Source: Desulfovibrio sp. Marseille-P6017 (GTDB lineage Bacteria; Bacillota_A; Clostridia; Peptostreptococcales; Peptostreptococcaceae). Taken from it: a stretch of DNA of 64,000 nucleotides. This document shows positions 43,910-53,252 of the stretch, one piece after another. The stretch covers positions 15,507-79,506 of the forward strand of contig UWOR01000015.1 of NCBI GenBank assembly GCA_900604495.1. The letters are read 5' to 3'. The notes under the pieces were generated by a model, which saw nothing but the letters and a program-made list of their open reading frames with translations, did no database searches and had not been told where the DNA came from. The translations under genes and the position numbers were made by a program. How positions within the stretch are numbered: the first letter of the stretch is position 1; the number at the start of each line of letters is the position of its first letter.

Positions 43910-46378
43910 TTACATTCTAGTTATTTTGATTTCTCTATTTTTACCTTTACTTCTTGCAAATTCAATACCTACATCTAATAAATTACTCTTTATCTCATTT
44001 AATCTTCTTGATAATACATTAGGCGTTTTAGACCAGTTACTATTTGTAGTATCTATTTTTTCAGATTCTGCCACTATTTCTAATTCAGATAGAAGTTTTG
44101 TAGGTGAACCTGTCCATGAAGCTTTATCTTCCATGAACTTATACATAGCAAATCCTACAGGATGAGATTCTAAAGCTTCTATATTAGCATTATTTTTGTT
44201 ATTCAAATAAGCTTCTAAGAATTTATCTCCTCCTATACCTGAAACTTCTGCTATTGCATACCCCCATCTTGTGAAATCTGCCATTCTTCCTAAGTTATTT
44301 AACTCTACTTTGTCATATATACTCATTGCTTTAGATAGTGTTTCAAATATTGCACCTAGTATTATCGGTTTATCTTTTTCAAACTCTTCTCTAAGTACTT
44401 TTTCTTCTTTTCTCTCATTTGGAGGTATTCTTTCTAGTTCTAGTAATATGCTTCTGTCTAAAAGATCTGGTCTCGTTGCCACCACATTAATTCCATTTAG
44501 TACGATAAATCTTTGGAAAAACATAACTTGTTCTTCATCATCTGTATACAACTTTCTCTTTGTGTGACCACCACCTGTGACAGCCATACATAATAAGTCA
44601 CTAACTTGGTTGCTTATTGTATCTATGTTGTCAAAACAAGGAACATAGTTCTTTGAAATATATACTGCTAAATCATCTATTGTTTTAGGAATAGATACTA
44701 CTGGAACAATTGCTGGATCAATTATCTCTCTCACAAGCTTCATTGTACTAGTCTTAGATGAGCCTTTCTCTCCATGTAATACTTGTATTGGTCTTGCTAT
44801 ATTAGGTATAAATGAAGCTACTAATATTACTTTTTGAAGTATTAAGTGATTTTCATCTTTGTATCTAAACCATTTATCTAATATATTAAGATTGCCATTC
44901 CTTTCTGGTTTTACTTGACTATGCATTGTTTTTGTTCTAGCAAATATAACAGGTGAATCTTTAATGATTTCCCAACCATCTTTTGATACCTTTACAACGT
45001 TACAGCCATCATCTTTTAAATCATAGTAAATACAATTATTAACTGTAGCACATCTTCTTTCTACTAACACTTCATTTACTTCATTCATTGCCCTAGCTTC
45101 TAAAAGTAATATTATCTTAGCTATATTGTCATTTGTCGGTATTTTTGACTCTCTATTGTAAAATTGTGAAACAATCCATTTTCTGAAATGTTCTGATTTT
45201 ACATTTACATTTTCATTGTTTTTTCTAATCTGTATAGTTACATATGTCTCATCCATTGATGTTCTATATGTTTCTATATCTTCAACTATGTCTATTAGTA
45301 CATCTATTTGACCTTTCTTTTCTTCACTTTTACCGTCAATGTTGTCGATATTTTCCTTACTAACTTCATTTATAGGTTCATATTTACTTCTAAGTGTACT
45401 CCAGTTATTTTCTGAACAAGAATTATGATGACATCCTGCTACTATATTTCCATTATTATATTGAATAACATATGCCCCCTTGTCAGTATGATTTTCGTTC
45501 CAAGGACATTGATTTAATACATATATTACTTTATCTGTCTCTTCTTTATGATGAGAAACTTGTATTTCATGCTTTTTTAACCATTCAGCTACATCTTTTT
45601 TATTGTTCATATTTTTTATTTGTTTATTTGTTGTTACTTTAGTGTTTGTATTATGTTTGTCCTGTAGTTTCGATACTATTTTAGTTATCTGCGATATAGT
45701 AACCATCTCACCTTCACCTCTAGTTGAAATTATTTTAGCTTGTCTATGTGGTCTTGTTGGCATATTGTCTCCCTTACAGGCTATTGTTCCGTATAGCCTA
45801 CAAATACGAGATGGATTATAAGTAGTTTTATCAACCTCAACTTTGTCATCTGAAAACTCTAAGCTCAACTCATTTAAGAAACTTTTTATTGTATCTACAT
45901 TTTCTTTTGTATTTTCTATATCTACATTTATCAGTATGTGATATCCATTACCGCTACTTGCTATGATAGGTTTTGGTATGTCTTCATTTTCTAAAAAACA
46001 TACTATTTTTTCTGATAGTTTTTTAGCATGTTCTTTTTCTTCATCTGTAGATGATATTCCTGCAACTCTATTTGGGTCTAAATCTACTAATATATATTTA
46101 ATTCTAGTTATATCTTTATCTGATGTAGTATTCTTTGCTCTAACTAAATTATTATATGCCCTTGCAATTAAATCTTCGTTTATTTGGTTCATGGTAAAAT
46201 AAATATTATTTTTACCTATATAAGGCGCTAAATCTGATGATAGTTTTCTAAAATCATCATAGTATCCTCCCATTGTACCTTTATACTTAACATCTAATAT
46301 TCTCACCTCTATAGGTCTATTTCCCACCATATAATTTAAACTTTGTTCTATAGCTGTTTGATATCTAATTGTTAACAT
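43910..46378 (-). CDS. element primase-helicase replication protein
   Basis: The 822-residue protein combines a RepB/AEP-like primase (YILVDLDPNR near 95-104, the SSGNGYHILINVD His motif at 141-153, DKTTYNPSRICRLYGT at 183-198), a zinc-finger-like block (NQCPWNENHTDKGAYV ... AGCHHNSCSENNW, residues 289-326), and a superfamily 3-like helicase (Walker A HGEKGSSKTS around 535-544, Walker B VPCFDNID around 579-586). Such proteins start replication of plasmids, satellites and integrative elements. The layout makes autonomous replication after excision plausible. The region is not near a visible origin that I can define. Confidence 0.85.
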   Translation of the reverse strand: MLTIRYQTAIEQSLNYMVGNRPIEVRILDVKYKGTMGGYYDDFRKLSSDLAPYIGKNNIYFTMNQINEDLIARAYNNLVRAKNTTSDKDITRIKYILVDLDPNRVAGISSTDEEKEHAKKLSEKIVCFLENEDIPKPIIASSGNGYHILINVDIENTKENVDTIKSFLNELSLEFSDDKVEVDKTTYNPSRICRLYGTIACKGDNMPTRPHRQAKIISTRGEGEMVTISQITKIVSKLQDKHNTNTKVTTNKQIKNMNNKKDVAEWLKKHEIQVSHHKEETDKVIYVLNQCPWNENHTDKGAYVIQYNNGNIVAGCHHNSCSENNWSTLRSKYEPINEVSKENIDNIDGKSEEKKGQIDVLIDIVEDIETYRTSMDETYVTIQIRKNNENVNVKSEHFRKWIVSQFYNRESKIPTNDNIAKIILLLEARAMNEVNEVLVERRCATVNNCIYYDLKDDGCNVVKVSKDGWEIIKDSPVIFARTKTMHSQVKPERNGNLNILDKWFRYKDENHLILQKVILVASFIPNIARPIQVLHGEKGSSKTSTMKLVREIIDPAIVPVVSIPKTIDDLAVYISKNYVPCFDNIDTISNQVSDLLCMAVTGGGHTKRKLYTDDEEQVMFFQRFIVLNGINVVATRPDLLDRSILLELERIPPNERKEEKVLREEFEKDKPIILGAIFETLSKAMSIYDKVELNNLGRMADFTRWGYAIAEVSGIGGDKFLEAYLNNKNNANIEALESHPVGFAMYKFMEDKASWTGSPTKLLSELEIVAESEKIDTTNSNWSKTPNVLSRRLNEIKSNLLDVGIEFARSKGKNREIKITRM

Positions 46379-46508
46379 AAACTCATACCTCCTGTATTTT
46401 TTACTACTGAAAATATCGACAACATTGGCGATATTTCATCTATAAAAGTATGATATCATCTTTTATTCGTTAAATCTTCATGGCAAAAAAACCTATATTA
46501 TAAAAAAA

Positions 46509-46538
46509 GACATATAGATATCAATCTATATGTCTAAA
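46509..46538 (-). terminator. terminator of the 342-residue gene
   Basis: AGACATATAGAT and ATCTATATGTCT arms around TGAT, then T7 on the minus strand, overlapping the gene end. Confidence 0.85.
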
Positions 46539-47549
46539 CTTTTCATCTATTTTATTTAATTCATGCATTACTTCTTTAAATTCTTTAGCTGTAAAATCTA
46601 CCTTAAATTCCTTATTACTTTTGTAGTCATCAACATACCACTCTTTAAATTTTTCTATATCAAATTCAATTTTTTTACCTGATTTCTCAAGTAATTCTTT
46701 TTCATGTTTTACTCCTTTAATAGTATATACTATGAATCTAATAAGACCTTTCACTTCCATTTTAAAAATATTTCTACTCTCTTTATCAGGGTATTCTATG
46801 TATAACTCTAAATATTTATGCCTTACATCTATCAATGGTAAATTACCTACTAAAATACTATATGCTAGAAAATCTTTTTTATCTTCATCTTTAACTTTTT
46901 TATATATTGCACATATATCTTTTATTAATTCATAAGATAATCTTTTCTCTAGCTTATAGTATTGTATATTTTTAAAATTCAATTTACTAGTTTCTATATC
47001 TTCTTTTAATAATTCTATGTAGGATGAATAGCTTTTAAAGTTTATATTATGGATATTATGTTCTCTTACACGTTTATATGTAGTATTTGCATTTTTTAGT
47101 CTTAGATTATTTTCATCTATTTTTTTATAAGCATATATTTTATGAAGGCTATCAAACTCTATTTTATTTTTATTTGATATATTAATGCCTTTATATCTAT
47201 CTTTGAGTTTATTTTTCTGTTCTTGTCTATTACTATTATTAAATTCTTTCTTTTTATTATTAGATTCCATCTTTCTCTCTTCATTTATGACCGTGTAAAA
47301 GTGTTGAATTTGTTCGTAAAATGATTTTTTATCCAATTCTTTTATATTGTGTGCATTTATTTTTTCATCACTAATCTGCTTTAAATTATTGCTTTTATTC
47401 ATATAATTGCTTTCTATATACTTGGCAGTCATATAGAAATTAATATATTTATAAACAGGCTCTAGTCCAACATGAAACTCTCCTGTAACCAAAAAGAAAT
47501 TATTTTTAAAAATTTGATGTTCTATTATTGTCCTTATACTCTTTTCCAT
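46521..47549 (-). CDS. unknown 342-residue element protein
   Basis: The protein is lysine- and asparagine-rich with likely coiled-coil segments (KKKEFNNSNRQEQKNKLKDR) and a helical C-terminal half (ELIKDICAIYKKVKDEDKKD, LIRFIVYTIKGVKHEKELL). It has no signal peptide or motif I recognise. It is transcribed alone between terminators, upstream of the primase-helicase gene. Confidence 0.6.
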   Translation of the reverse strand: MEKSIRTIIEHQIFKNNFFLVTGEFHVGLEPVYKYINFYMTAKYIESNYMNKSNNLKQISDEKINAHNIKELDKKSFYEQIQHFYTVINEERKMESNNKKKEFNNSNRQEQKNKLKDRYKGINISNKNKIEFDSLHKIYAYKKIDENNLRLKNANTTYKRVREHNIHNINFKSYSSYIELLKEDIETSKLNFKNIQYYKLEKRLSYELIKDICAIYKKVKDEDKKDFLAYSILVGNLPLIDVRHKYLELYIEYPDKESRNIFKMEVKGLIRFIVYTIKGVKHEKELLEKSGKKIEFDIEKFKEWYVDDYKSNKEFKVDFTAKEFKEVMHELNKIDEKFRHID

Positions 47550-47942
47550 AATTTCATCCCCTTTATAATATAAAAATAATTGCTAACTATTCTATTTTAT
47601 ATTATACACTCAAAATAATTTCTTCATATACTGCAATTATACTTACTGTAAAATATATCATTATATTCTAATTTTATTTTTATATTTAGACATTACTATC
47701 TCTTAATTTATTACTAAACTTATTATAAAATATTTTTTCTTCTATTACTTTTGCTATCTAATAACAATTACTAAAATATATTTAATTTATTATTTACTTA
47801 AACATTATTTCTTGTTTGCATGATAAGTATAATTATTTATATCAGAATATGTATTATAGTATTTTATTCTTTATAAGGTTTATATTTAATCTAAAAAAAG
47901 AAGACTAACCTAATAGTTAATCTTCTTGTATCTATTCCACTC
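47549..47942. other. AT-rich spacer with one terminator
   Basis: About 390 bases without a credible frame. A minus-strand terminator lies at 47894-47925 (AAGAAGATTAACT/AGGTTAGTCTTCTT, then T6), ending the small genes to its right. Confidence 0.6.
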
Positions 47943-48136
47943 TATACGAATATAGACTTATTAGAAATCATCCACTCTATCGCTATGCAAATTCCTAATC
48001 CTATTACTGAACCTATTGTAAATTCCTTTATTTTATCATATCTCCTTTACTTTATATATTCTTTCCTCTGTTTCATTACTACGCTAAAAATTGACACTCC
48101 AAATTTAACACCTGCTACAAATAACTCTAGTGTCAT
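47942..48136 (-). pseudogene. small membrane protein interrupted by a stop
   Basis: MTLELFVAGVKFGVSIFSVV followed by MKQRKEYIK and a TAA, then in the same frame RRYDKIKEFTIGSVIGLGIC and AIEWMISNKSIFV before TAG. The two halves would make a 64-residue protein with two membrane helices, holin-like in size. GGAGG lies 9 bases before the ATG. Only the first 29 residues can be made from this frame. Confidence 0.5.
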
Positions 48137-48137
48137 G

Positions 48138-48437
48138 CTATTCTACCTCCTTAGTATTAAGAATCCCTCTAAGATTACTTAGAAATTCCTTTGAAAATAC
48201 ATTTTTCTTTATCGATTCTTTAATCAACTTGATTAAATCATCTTCTGTTAGATCTAAAGGTCTTGCATTAATTGCTGTTTTTTTCTAAAAGTATCCTTAA
48301 AAATATACGAACCTTATCTTTTCTTGATTCAATGATTTTACAAAAATCTTTTCTATTCCATATCCTACATTTCCATCTCTTATTTTTGCTTGCTTTAATA
48401 CTATACAGTATTTAGTTTCATTTCTTGATTTAGACAT
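48138..48437 (-). pseudogene. degenerate member of the MSKxxNETxYCIVLKQ small-protein family
   Basis: MSKSRNETKYCIVLKQAKIR, GNVGYGIEKIFVKSLNQEKI and RFVYF are followed by two in-frame stops, then ARPLDLTEDDLIKLIKESIK and FSKEFLSNLRGILNTKEVE. The N-terminal half is about 65% identical to the protein at 52919-53125. The next gene starts one base after its TAG. Confidence 0.65.
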
Positions 48438-48451
48438 TTTTCTTCTCCTTA

Positions 48452-48487
48452 AAAGCAAAAAGAGATAGCCAAATGCTACCTCTTTTT
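48452..48487 (-). terminator. terminator of the 48.5-50.3 kb gene run
   Basis: AAAAAGAGGTAGCATTTGG pairs with GCTATCTCTTTTT and ends in T on the minus strand. Confidence 0.75.
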
Positions 48488-48515
48488 ATTTATTAATTAT
48501 TGTCAAATATTTTTA

Positions 48516-48824
48516 TTATAAATTTCTTAAAAACTCTTCTCTTTTCATTCTTTCTTCATCAGACATATTATTAGCTAGATTTTGCTCTTTTTTATCTATA
48601 ATCTTATTTTTACCTGAATAAATAACATATGCTATACAACCTATTATTATAAATGGTAGTAGCATAATAAATATTTTTCCTAATAATAACATTGCACACG
48701 CAATTAAAAATAAAATACCAGATGCTGTAAGAAGCATCTTTCCTATCCTTCTTGTCATTGGAATAGCGAATGCAACTACTCCTATCATTAATCCATATGA
48801 TATAAGAAAAACAAATATATTCAT
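48516..48824 (-). CDS. small membrane protein of the element
   Basis: The 102-residue protein has three membrane helices (IFVFLISYGLMIGVVAFAI; MLLTASGILFLIACAMLLLG; IFIMLLPFIIIGCIAYVIYS) and a charged, helical tail (KNKIIDKKEQNLANNMSDEE). It follows the 381-residue gene by 14 bases, so the two are likely co-expressed. Function unknown. Confidence 0.65.
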   Translation of the reverse strand: MNIFVFLISYGLMIGVVAFAIPMTRRIGKMLLTASGILFLIACAMLLLGKIFIMLLPFIIIGCIAYVIYSGKNKIIDKKEQNLANNMSDEERMKREEFLRNL

Positions 48825-48838
48825 GCTATATCCTCCAA

Positions 48839-49984
48839 TTAAAACTCATAACCAACTACACTTGTTGCAAATTGCGCTTCAAGAGTAAGCTCTTTATCTG
48901 CATCATATTCTATAGATACAAGAACTCCATTAATTTCTTTAAATATACTGCGTCCAAAACAGAATTCTTTAATAGTTAATACTTTACTTCCATATGGCAC
49001 TTCCCTTATATATGTGTTTGATTTAACATATGATGGTAAAATACCAATTAATGTAGTTATATTACTTAATGATATATTAAAATCACTTAAATCTTTTTCC
49101 TTATCATCCTTTGCGTATAGCATTAATAATGGTAACTGATTTACAGCACTAATTCTAATCATTTCTAATGTTGGTATTATTATTTTTAAAATATTACTAT
49201 AATACCACATTTTCTTAGTAGCCCTAAGTCTCTTATCTACACTTGAAAGCCATCCACTTTCTTCTTTTGTCTCTGGAAATTTATCAGTTACATATTTATA
49301 TAGTGTATAAATTTTATTTAAAGACTCTCCTAATTCCTCTTCTAATGAATCATTATGATTTAGCATATCTCCAAAAACTCTCATATGTACTTCTAATGCA
49401 ACTTTACCATTATTTAAAACAGCTTCAATAAGATTTACTTTTTCTACAACACTATCACTTTTATTTAAACTTAAATCTAGGTATGAAGATGCATAAGACT
49501 CTATAGTAGAGATATCTATTATAGCAAAATTATTTATTACACTCTCATATGCTTTAGATAAGTTATCTTCAAATAAATTTTTTTTAGCTTCCCAATCTTT
49601 CATATGAAAAATGTGCTTTCTTAAAGGATCTATTATGAGTTTCTTCTCATTTAAATCCATATTATTCATTTTTATATTTCTTTCTTTAAGACTCTCTGAG
49701 AATTTTATACTTGGCTGTATGTAGTCTTTAAGTGTATTATAGCTTTTCTCTAAATTATCTATGCTAATATCTAACTTTGATTCCTTTAACATATCTTCAT
49801 CTATTTCTCTAAAAGAAAGCATACTTTGATATGTTTTATTTTTATTATTACAATTTGAGTACCATATTTCATATCTACTTATTAAACTATCAAAATCTGA
49901 TAATAAGATTTTAGCTTCTTTTTCTATTGCACGTTCTTCTTCACTCATATTAAGTTTTTTACTAATTGTTGAAAATAAATTCAT
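48839..49984 (-). CDS. unknown 381-residue helical protein of the element
   Basis: The protein is mostly helical (SEEERAIEKEAKILLSDFDS; LNEKKLIIDPLRKHIFHMKD; EKVNLIEAVLNNGKVALEVH) with a C-terminal beta-rich end (YIREVPYGSKVLTIKEFCFG, VSIEYDADKELTLEAQFATS). It has no signal peptide or membrane helix, and no family is recognised. It sits between a DNA-binding-like gene and a membrane protein gene in one run. Confidence 0.6.
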   Translation of the reverse strand: MNLFSTISKKLNMSEEERAIEKEAKILLSDFDSLISRYEIWYSNCNNKNKTYQSMLSFREIDEDMLKESKLDISIDNLEKSYNTLKDYIQPSIKFSESLKERNIKMNNMDLNEKKLIIDPLRKHIFHMKDWEAKKNLFEDNLSKAYESVINNFAIIDISTIESYASSYLDLSLNKSDSVVEKVNLIEAVLNNGKVALEVHMRVFGDMLNHNDSLEEELGESLNKIYTLYKYVTDKFPETKEESGWLSSVDKRLRATKKMWYYSNILKIIIPTLEMIRISAVNQLPLLMLYAKDDKEKDLSDFNISLSNITTLIGILPSYVKSNTYIREVPYGSKVLTIKEFCFGRSIFKEINGVLVSIEYDADKELTLEAQFATSVVGYEF

Positions 49985-50010
49985 AGTATATTCCCTTCCT
50001 TTCTTATCAA

Positions 50011-50283
50011 TTATTTAAAACTTTCTTCTTTAATTTTTAATTTTTTTATTAGCCTTTGTATCCACTTGTCAGAGTAACCTAATTCTCTAGACATCTCTCT
50101 TACTGATTTTTCACTATAATTTTCAATAATGTATTTTTCTATATATTCATTTGAATGTAACTTCATAGGAAAATTTATCTGCTGTCCCTTATAGTTCTTG
50201 TATATTATTCTTACTATTTCTTCTCCTAGAATTTCTGACATTTCTGCATATATCCCCTTAAAATCATTTTGTTTTTCTCTCAT
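50011..50283 (-). CDS. HTH DNA-binding protein, cassette copy A
   Basis: The 90-residue protein looks like a Mor-type activator: a dimerisation part (MSEILGEEIVRIIYKNYKGQ) followed by a helix-turn-helix (YIIENYSEKSVREMSRELGY, SDKWIQRLIKKLKIKEE). It is the last gene of the cassette that is repeated at 55 kb, where its counterpart is broken. It probably regulates element genes. Confidence 0.72.
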   Translation of the reverse strand: MREKQNDFKGIYAEMSEILGEEIVRIIYKNYKGQQINFPMKLHSNEYIEKYIIENYSEKSVREMSRELGYSDKWIQRLIKKLKIKEESFK

Positions 50284-50386
50284 AACTCACCTCCTAATAG
50301 ATTTCTCCTTAAATAATAACTACTTCTACAGAAAGTTTCTTTGAAATTATCTATTGAAAAGTTCCTTATTTTATTCCTTATGAAAA

Positions 50387-50472
50387 TCCCAAAACCCCGT
50401 ATTGTTTCTTTAATTACTTAATTTTTATTGCTTATCTTATCTACTACTTAATTAAAAAACCCGAAATCCCGT
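50387..50472. repeat. two TCCCGAAACCCCGT-type repeats, downstream side of cassette gene A1
   Basis: TCCCAAAACCCCGT at 50387-50400 and ACCCGAAATCCCGT at 50459-50472, both in plus-strand orientation. They face the inverted copies at 51135 and 51201 across the gene at 50498-51097. Confidence 0.75.
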
Positions 50473-50497
50473 TATTTTTAATTATATTAATTATTTT

Positions 50498-51097
50498 TTA
50501 TTCCTTAATTGAAAAAACATATTCACTTCCATCTGTTAATGTAAATGCATACTCTGGTGAAAGATCTAGTATATCTTCAACATCATCATTTAACATTATC
50601 TCTTCTAACAACTCTTCTTTAGTAGTATTATTTATCCAGAAATCTATTATTGCGTCCTTATCAAATAACCTATCTATGTGAATTTCCATGTCCAACATGT
50701 AATCTAATTCATTCCTTGCATATTCTCTTAAATCATTTTTATTTTTGTAAATTAAGTAGTTATCATTATCAGTGTATTTTTGAGAAATTAATTCATTGTA
50801 GTAGTTACTTATATTCTTAATACTTATCTCTTCTATGTTTAAATTGTACCAATCAAAGAATATTATCTTATCTAGGTCTAAATTATTTGTATTTTTATAT
50901 TCAGTTACTATTTCATCTATCTTATTACTCTCTTTTAAAATGTATTCCTTTATGTATTTATCTTCTATCTCATTATCTATTCTTTCTATTACAGTTATAG
51001 TTTCATCATCTATGTTATTGTATTTATTTACTAATTCCTTTAATTCATCAAAGAATAATTTATTTATTATTTCAGATTTATTATTTATCATGGTCAT
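50498..51097 (-). CDS. unknown 199-residue cassette protein, copy A
   Basis: An acidic, helical protein (MTMINNKSEIINKLFFDELK; IERIDNEIEDKYIKEYILKE; ENTTKEELLEEIMLNDDVED-like end) with an IDRLFDKDAIIDFW segment and a final ALTLTDGSEYVFSIKE-like strand pair. No family is recognised; its size and acidity recall anti-restriction proteins, without motif support. A broken homologue at 55381-55980 is about 75% identical. The gene is bracketed by inverted GC-rich repeats. Confidence 0.65.
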   Translation of the reverse strand: MTMINNKSEIINKLFFDELKELVNKYNNIDDETITVIERIDNEIEDKYIKEYILKESNKIDEIVTEYKNTNNLDLDKIIFFDWYNLNIEEISIKNISNYYNELISQKYTDNDNYLIYKNKNDLREYARNELDYMLDMEIHIDRLFDKDAIIDFWINNTTKEELLEEIMLNDDVEDILDLSPEYAFTLTDGSEYVFSIKE

Positions 51098-51134
51098 TTC
51101 TACCTTTCAAATTTTTAATTATTTATCTATTTTT

Positions 51135-51214
51135 ACGGGGTTTCGGGATTTAATTTAGATTAGATTTTAATTATTACTTTTTAACCTTTATTATTTTTCT
51201 ACGGGGTTTCGGGA
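51135..51214. repeat. two ACGGGGTTTCGGGA repeats upstream of cassette gene A1
   Basis: Identical 14-mers at 51135-51148 and 51201-51214, 52 bases apart, both inverted relative to the copies at 50387 and 50459. They lie 38 and 104 bases upstream of the A1 ATG. Confidence 0.8.
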
Positions 51215-51290
51215 GTATATTAAATAAATTTGTAATTTTATTTTTTATCTTAATTGTCTAACATTGAAATGCTTTTACTTCCGTGTAAAA

Positions 51291-51584
51291 TTAGTATTCC
51301 TCTGAAAACATCAAAGTACTGTATTCTAAACTATCTATAGCATATAGCTTCTTATTTTCTTTAATTTCTTCATTATGTATGTATAAACTACTTTTGTGTT
51401 CTGGTACTTCTTGCTTATGAATTACTTCAACTATACCTTCTCCTATTGAATTTAATTCAAAAACTTGTAAATAGTCTTTTTCTACATTTAGTTCATCTAT
51501 CAATTTCCACAACAGTATATTTATTTCTAAAGGTATTTCTTCTGCTACTTTTCTAGTCATGTATCTATTTTCTGTTTTAAACAT
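51291..51584 (-). CDS. unknown 97-residue cassette protein, copy A
   Basis: The protein (FKTENRYMTRKVAEEIPLEI, LWKLIDELNVEKDYLQVFEL, SIGEGIVEVIHKQEVPEHKS, KKLYAIDSLEYSTLMFSEEY) has a compact alpha/beta look. It matches a conserved small protein type of clostridial mobile elements that I cannot name. Its counterpart at 56173-56466 is about 75% identical but has one stop. An AGGAG site precedes the ATG. Confidence 0.65.
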   Translation of the reverse strand: MFKTENRYMTRKVAEEIPLEINILLWKLIDELNVEKDYLQVFELNSIGEGIVEVIHKQEVPEHKSSLYIHNEEIKENKKLYAIDSLEYSTLMFSEEY

Positions 51585-51626
51585 ATTTCCTTTCTCCTCT
51601 TATTTTTATTATTTATTTAAAGTTTG

Positions 51627-51640
51627 ACGGGACTTTGATG
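51627..51640. repeat. divergent GC-rich repeat upstream of cassette gene A2
   Basis: ACGGGACTTTGATG, a weakened copy in the same orientation as 51135 and placed 42 bases upstream of the ATG at 51584. Confidence 0.55.
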
Positions 51641-51677
51641 TTTTAACCTAAATTACTATTAGATCTTTTGGAACATA

Positions 51678-51712
51678 GAAAAAGTCCTAGCCTATTTTGT
51701 TAAGCTAAGACT
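51678..51712 (-). terminator. terminator after the RadC-like gene
   Basis: AAAGTCTTAGC and GCTAGGACTTT arms, then T5 on the minus strand. Confidence 0.75.
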
Positions 51713-51714
51713 TT

Positions 51715-52176
51715 CTACATCATGCAATTTTCTTTAAAACTAAAGTATTTATCATTATCTCCTACTATTATGTGGTCTACTAATTCTATTCCCAGTATTT
51801 CTCCACACTCTTTCAATCTATTAGTAATGTTTTCATCTTCTTTACTACATTTTAGATTTCCTGATGGATGATTGTGAAAACAAATTATCTTTGAAGCATT
51901 GCTTAAAATAACTACTTTAAAAACTTCTCTTGGATGTATTATTGCAGAATTTACACTACCAATTGAAACTACAGAAATATTTACAGGTTGATTTCTTGTA
52001 TTTAAACATGCTACTACAAACTTTTCTCTATCACTATCTATCAAAAAGTTTTTTATTAGATTGTATGCATCGTAAGGATTCCTTACGGTTCTAGTTTCAT
52101 ATAGAACACTACTTTCCTTTACTAGTTTAAGTGAAACTATTCCAACTCTTTTTGCAGGTATTTTCTTTTTGTCCAT
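51715..52176 (-). CDS. RadC-like JAB/MPN metalloprotein
   Basis: The 153-residue protein has the RadC fold with the JAMM metal motif: the Glu in SDREKFVVACLNT, ICFHNHPSGNLKCSKED (His-x-His-Pro-x8-10-Asp) and LVDHIIVGDNDKYFSFKE. Chromosomal RadC has an extra N-terminal HhH region that is absent here; short forms are common on mobile elements and have been linked to anti-restriction or DNA processing, without a settled reaction. The start at 52176 (MDKKKIP) follows the upstream stop by one base. Confidence 0.85.
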   Translation of the reverse strand: MDKKKIPAKRVGIVSLKLVKESSVLYETRTVRNPYDAYNLIKNFLIDSDREKFVVACLNTRNQPVNISVVSIGSVNSAIIHPREVFKVVILSNASKIICFHNHPSGNLKCSKEDENITNRLKECGEILGIELVDHIIVGDNDKYFSFKENCMM

Positions 52177-52177
52177 T

Positions 52178-52528
52178 TTAATCACATCCTTTTACTAATC
52201 TATTTTTTTCAATTAGATCTTTTAATTCTTTTTTACAAATAACAACTATTGAAAAATCACTTGAACACAAAAATAGAACTGAAATGTAATCAGTTCCATG
52301 TATCTCATCTATATGCTCTGGTAAAATTCCTTTCAGTTGATGTTGTTTTAATTCTTCTATTCCAGCTTTATCTACTACAACTATGTATCCACCTAAATCT
52401 TCTGTTGTTCTTTCTGTACCGTAGTTTTCATCTAGTATTTGTATGGTATCTTCTATTGTAGATATTACTCCTAGAGGTAGTTCTTTTACTAGCCTTAAGC
52501 CTTGCTTTTTCCAAATGTTTATTATCAT
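52178..52528 (-). CDS. unknown 116-residue cassette protein, copy A
   Basis: The protein (MIINIWKKQGLRLVKELPLG, IQILDENYGTERTTEDLGGY, IVVVDKAGIEELKQHQLKGI, VLFLCSSDFSIVVICKKELK) has alternating strands and helices. It precedes the RadC-like gene with one spare base between TAA and ATG. A diverged homologue is at 57010-57321. Function unknown. Confidence 0.65.
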   Translation of the reverse strand: MIINIWKKQGLRLVKELPLGVISTIEDTIQILDENYGTERTTEDLGGYIVVVDKAGIEELKQHQLKGILPEHIDEIHGTDYISVLFLCSSDFSIVVICKKELKDLIEKNRLVKGCD

Positions 52529-52919
52529 TGTCTTTTCCTCCTTATTTTTTTAATAAAATAAGCTAGATGGAGTATTGGTATACATTCTTCATAATAACAG
52601 TTTTATTTTTTAACTGTTTATCATATCAACTCTTTATCTAACTTTATCAAGTTTATAATATATATTTAAAATTATCTTTTAATACCTTAATTTTTCCCTT
52701 AAATCTTATTACGTTATAAATTTTATTAGTATTTGATGATTTTAGTTTCAACTAAATTTCAAACTTAAATAAGTATTAATATAATTATATTTTTAATATA
52801 TTAAATTAGCATTCTATTCAAAATATAATCTATTTTATAGTATATTACTTATTGAAATTTCCACCTATAAACTAAATATTACTAATTTATATCAAAATCT
52901 TTAAATAAAATTTCTAACT
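52528..52919. other. AT-rich spacer, no gene seen
   Basis: About 390 bases of very AT-rich DNA between two element transcripts. It must hold the promoter for the cassette at 52528, but I cannot choose one promoter with confidence. Confidence 0.5.
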
Positions 52920-53125
52920 TAAAATTTAGTTGACCTTGTCTTGAATAATATTCTGAAAATCTTGCTATTAATTGTTCCTCTTTTCTTAAAATATACAAAT
53001 CTTATCTCTTCGATATTTAATTCTTTTACAAAAATACTCTCTATCCCATAATCTACATTACTCTCCCTTATCTTTGATTGTTTTAAAACTATACAGTATC
53101 TTGTCTCATTTATTGCCTTACTCAT
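52919..53125 (-). CDS. MSKxxNETxYCIVLKQ family small protein, altered C-terminus
   Basis: MSKAINETRYCIVLKQSKIR, ESNVDYGIESIFVKELNIEE and IRFVYFKKRGTINSKI, then a lysine/arginine-rich end (KTRSTKF) unlike the homologue at 48138-48437. The N-terminal half is conserved and the end looks like the result of a frameshift or truncation. A good ribosome site (AAGGAGAATAAA) precedes the ATG. Confidence 0.5.
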   Translation of the reverse strand: MSKAINETRYCIVLKQSKIRESNVDYGIESIFVKELNIEEIRFVYFKKRGTINSKIFRILFKTRSTKF

Positions 53126-53143
53126 TTTATTCTCCTTAAAATA

Positions 53144-53176
53144 GAAAAGGAATAGCTTTACACTATTCCTTTTCTA
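53144..53176 (-). terminator. terminator after the PAS histidine kinase
   Basis: AGAAAAGGAATAG and CTATTCCTTTTCT arms around a short loop with a T-rich end on the minus strand. Confidence 0.85.
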
Positions 53177-53252
53177 CTGTTTTCATAATAATTTTTTAAT
53201 CTTATTATTTTATTTTTTCATATTGATTTTATGTCAATGGTCTATCTTATAA

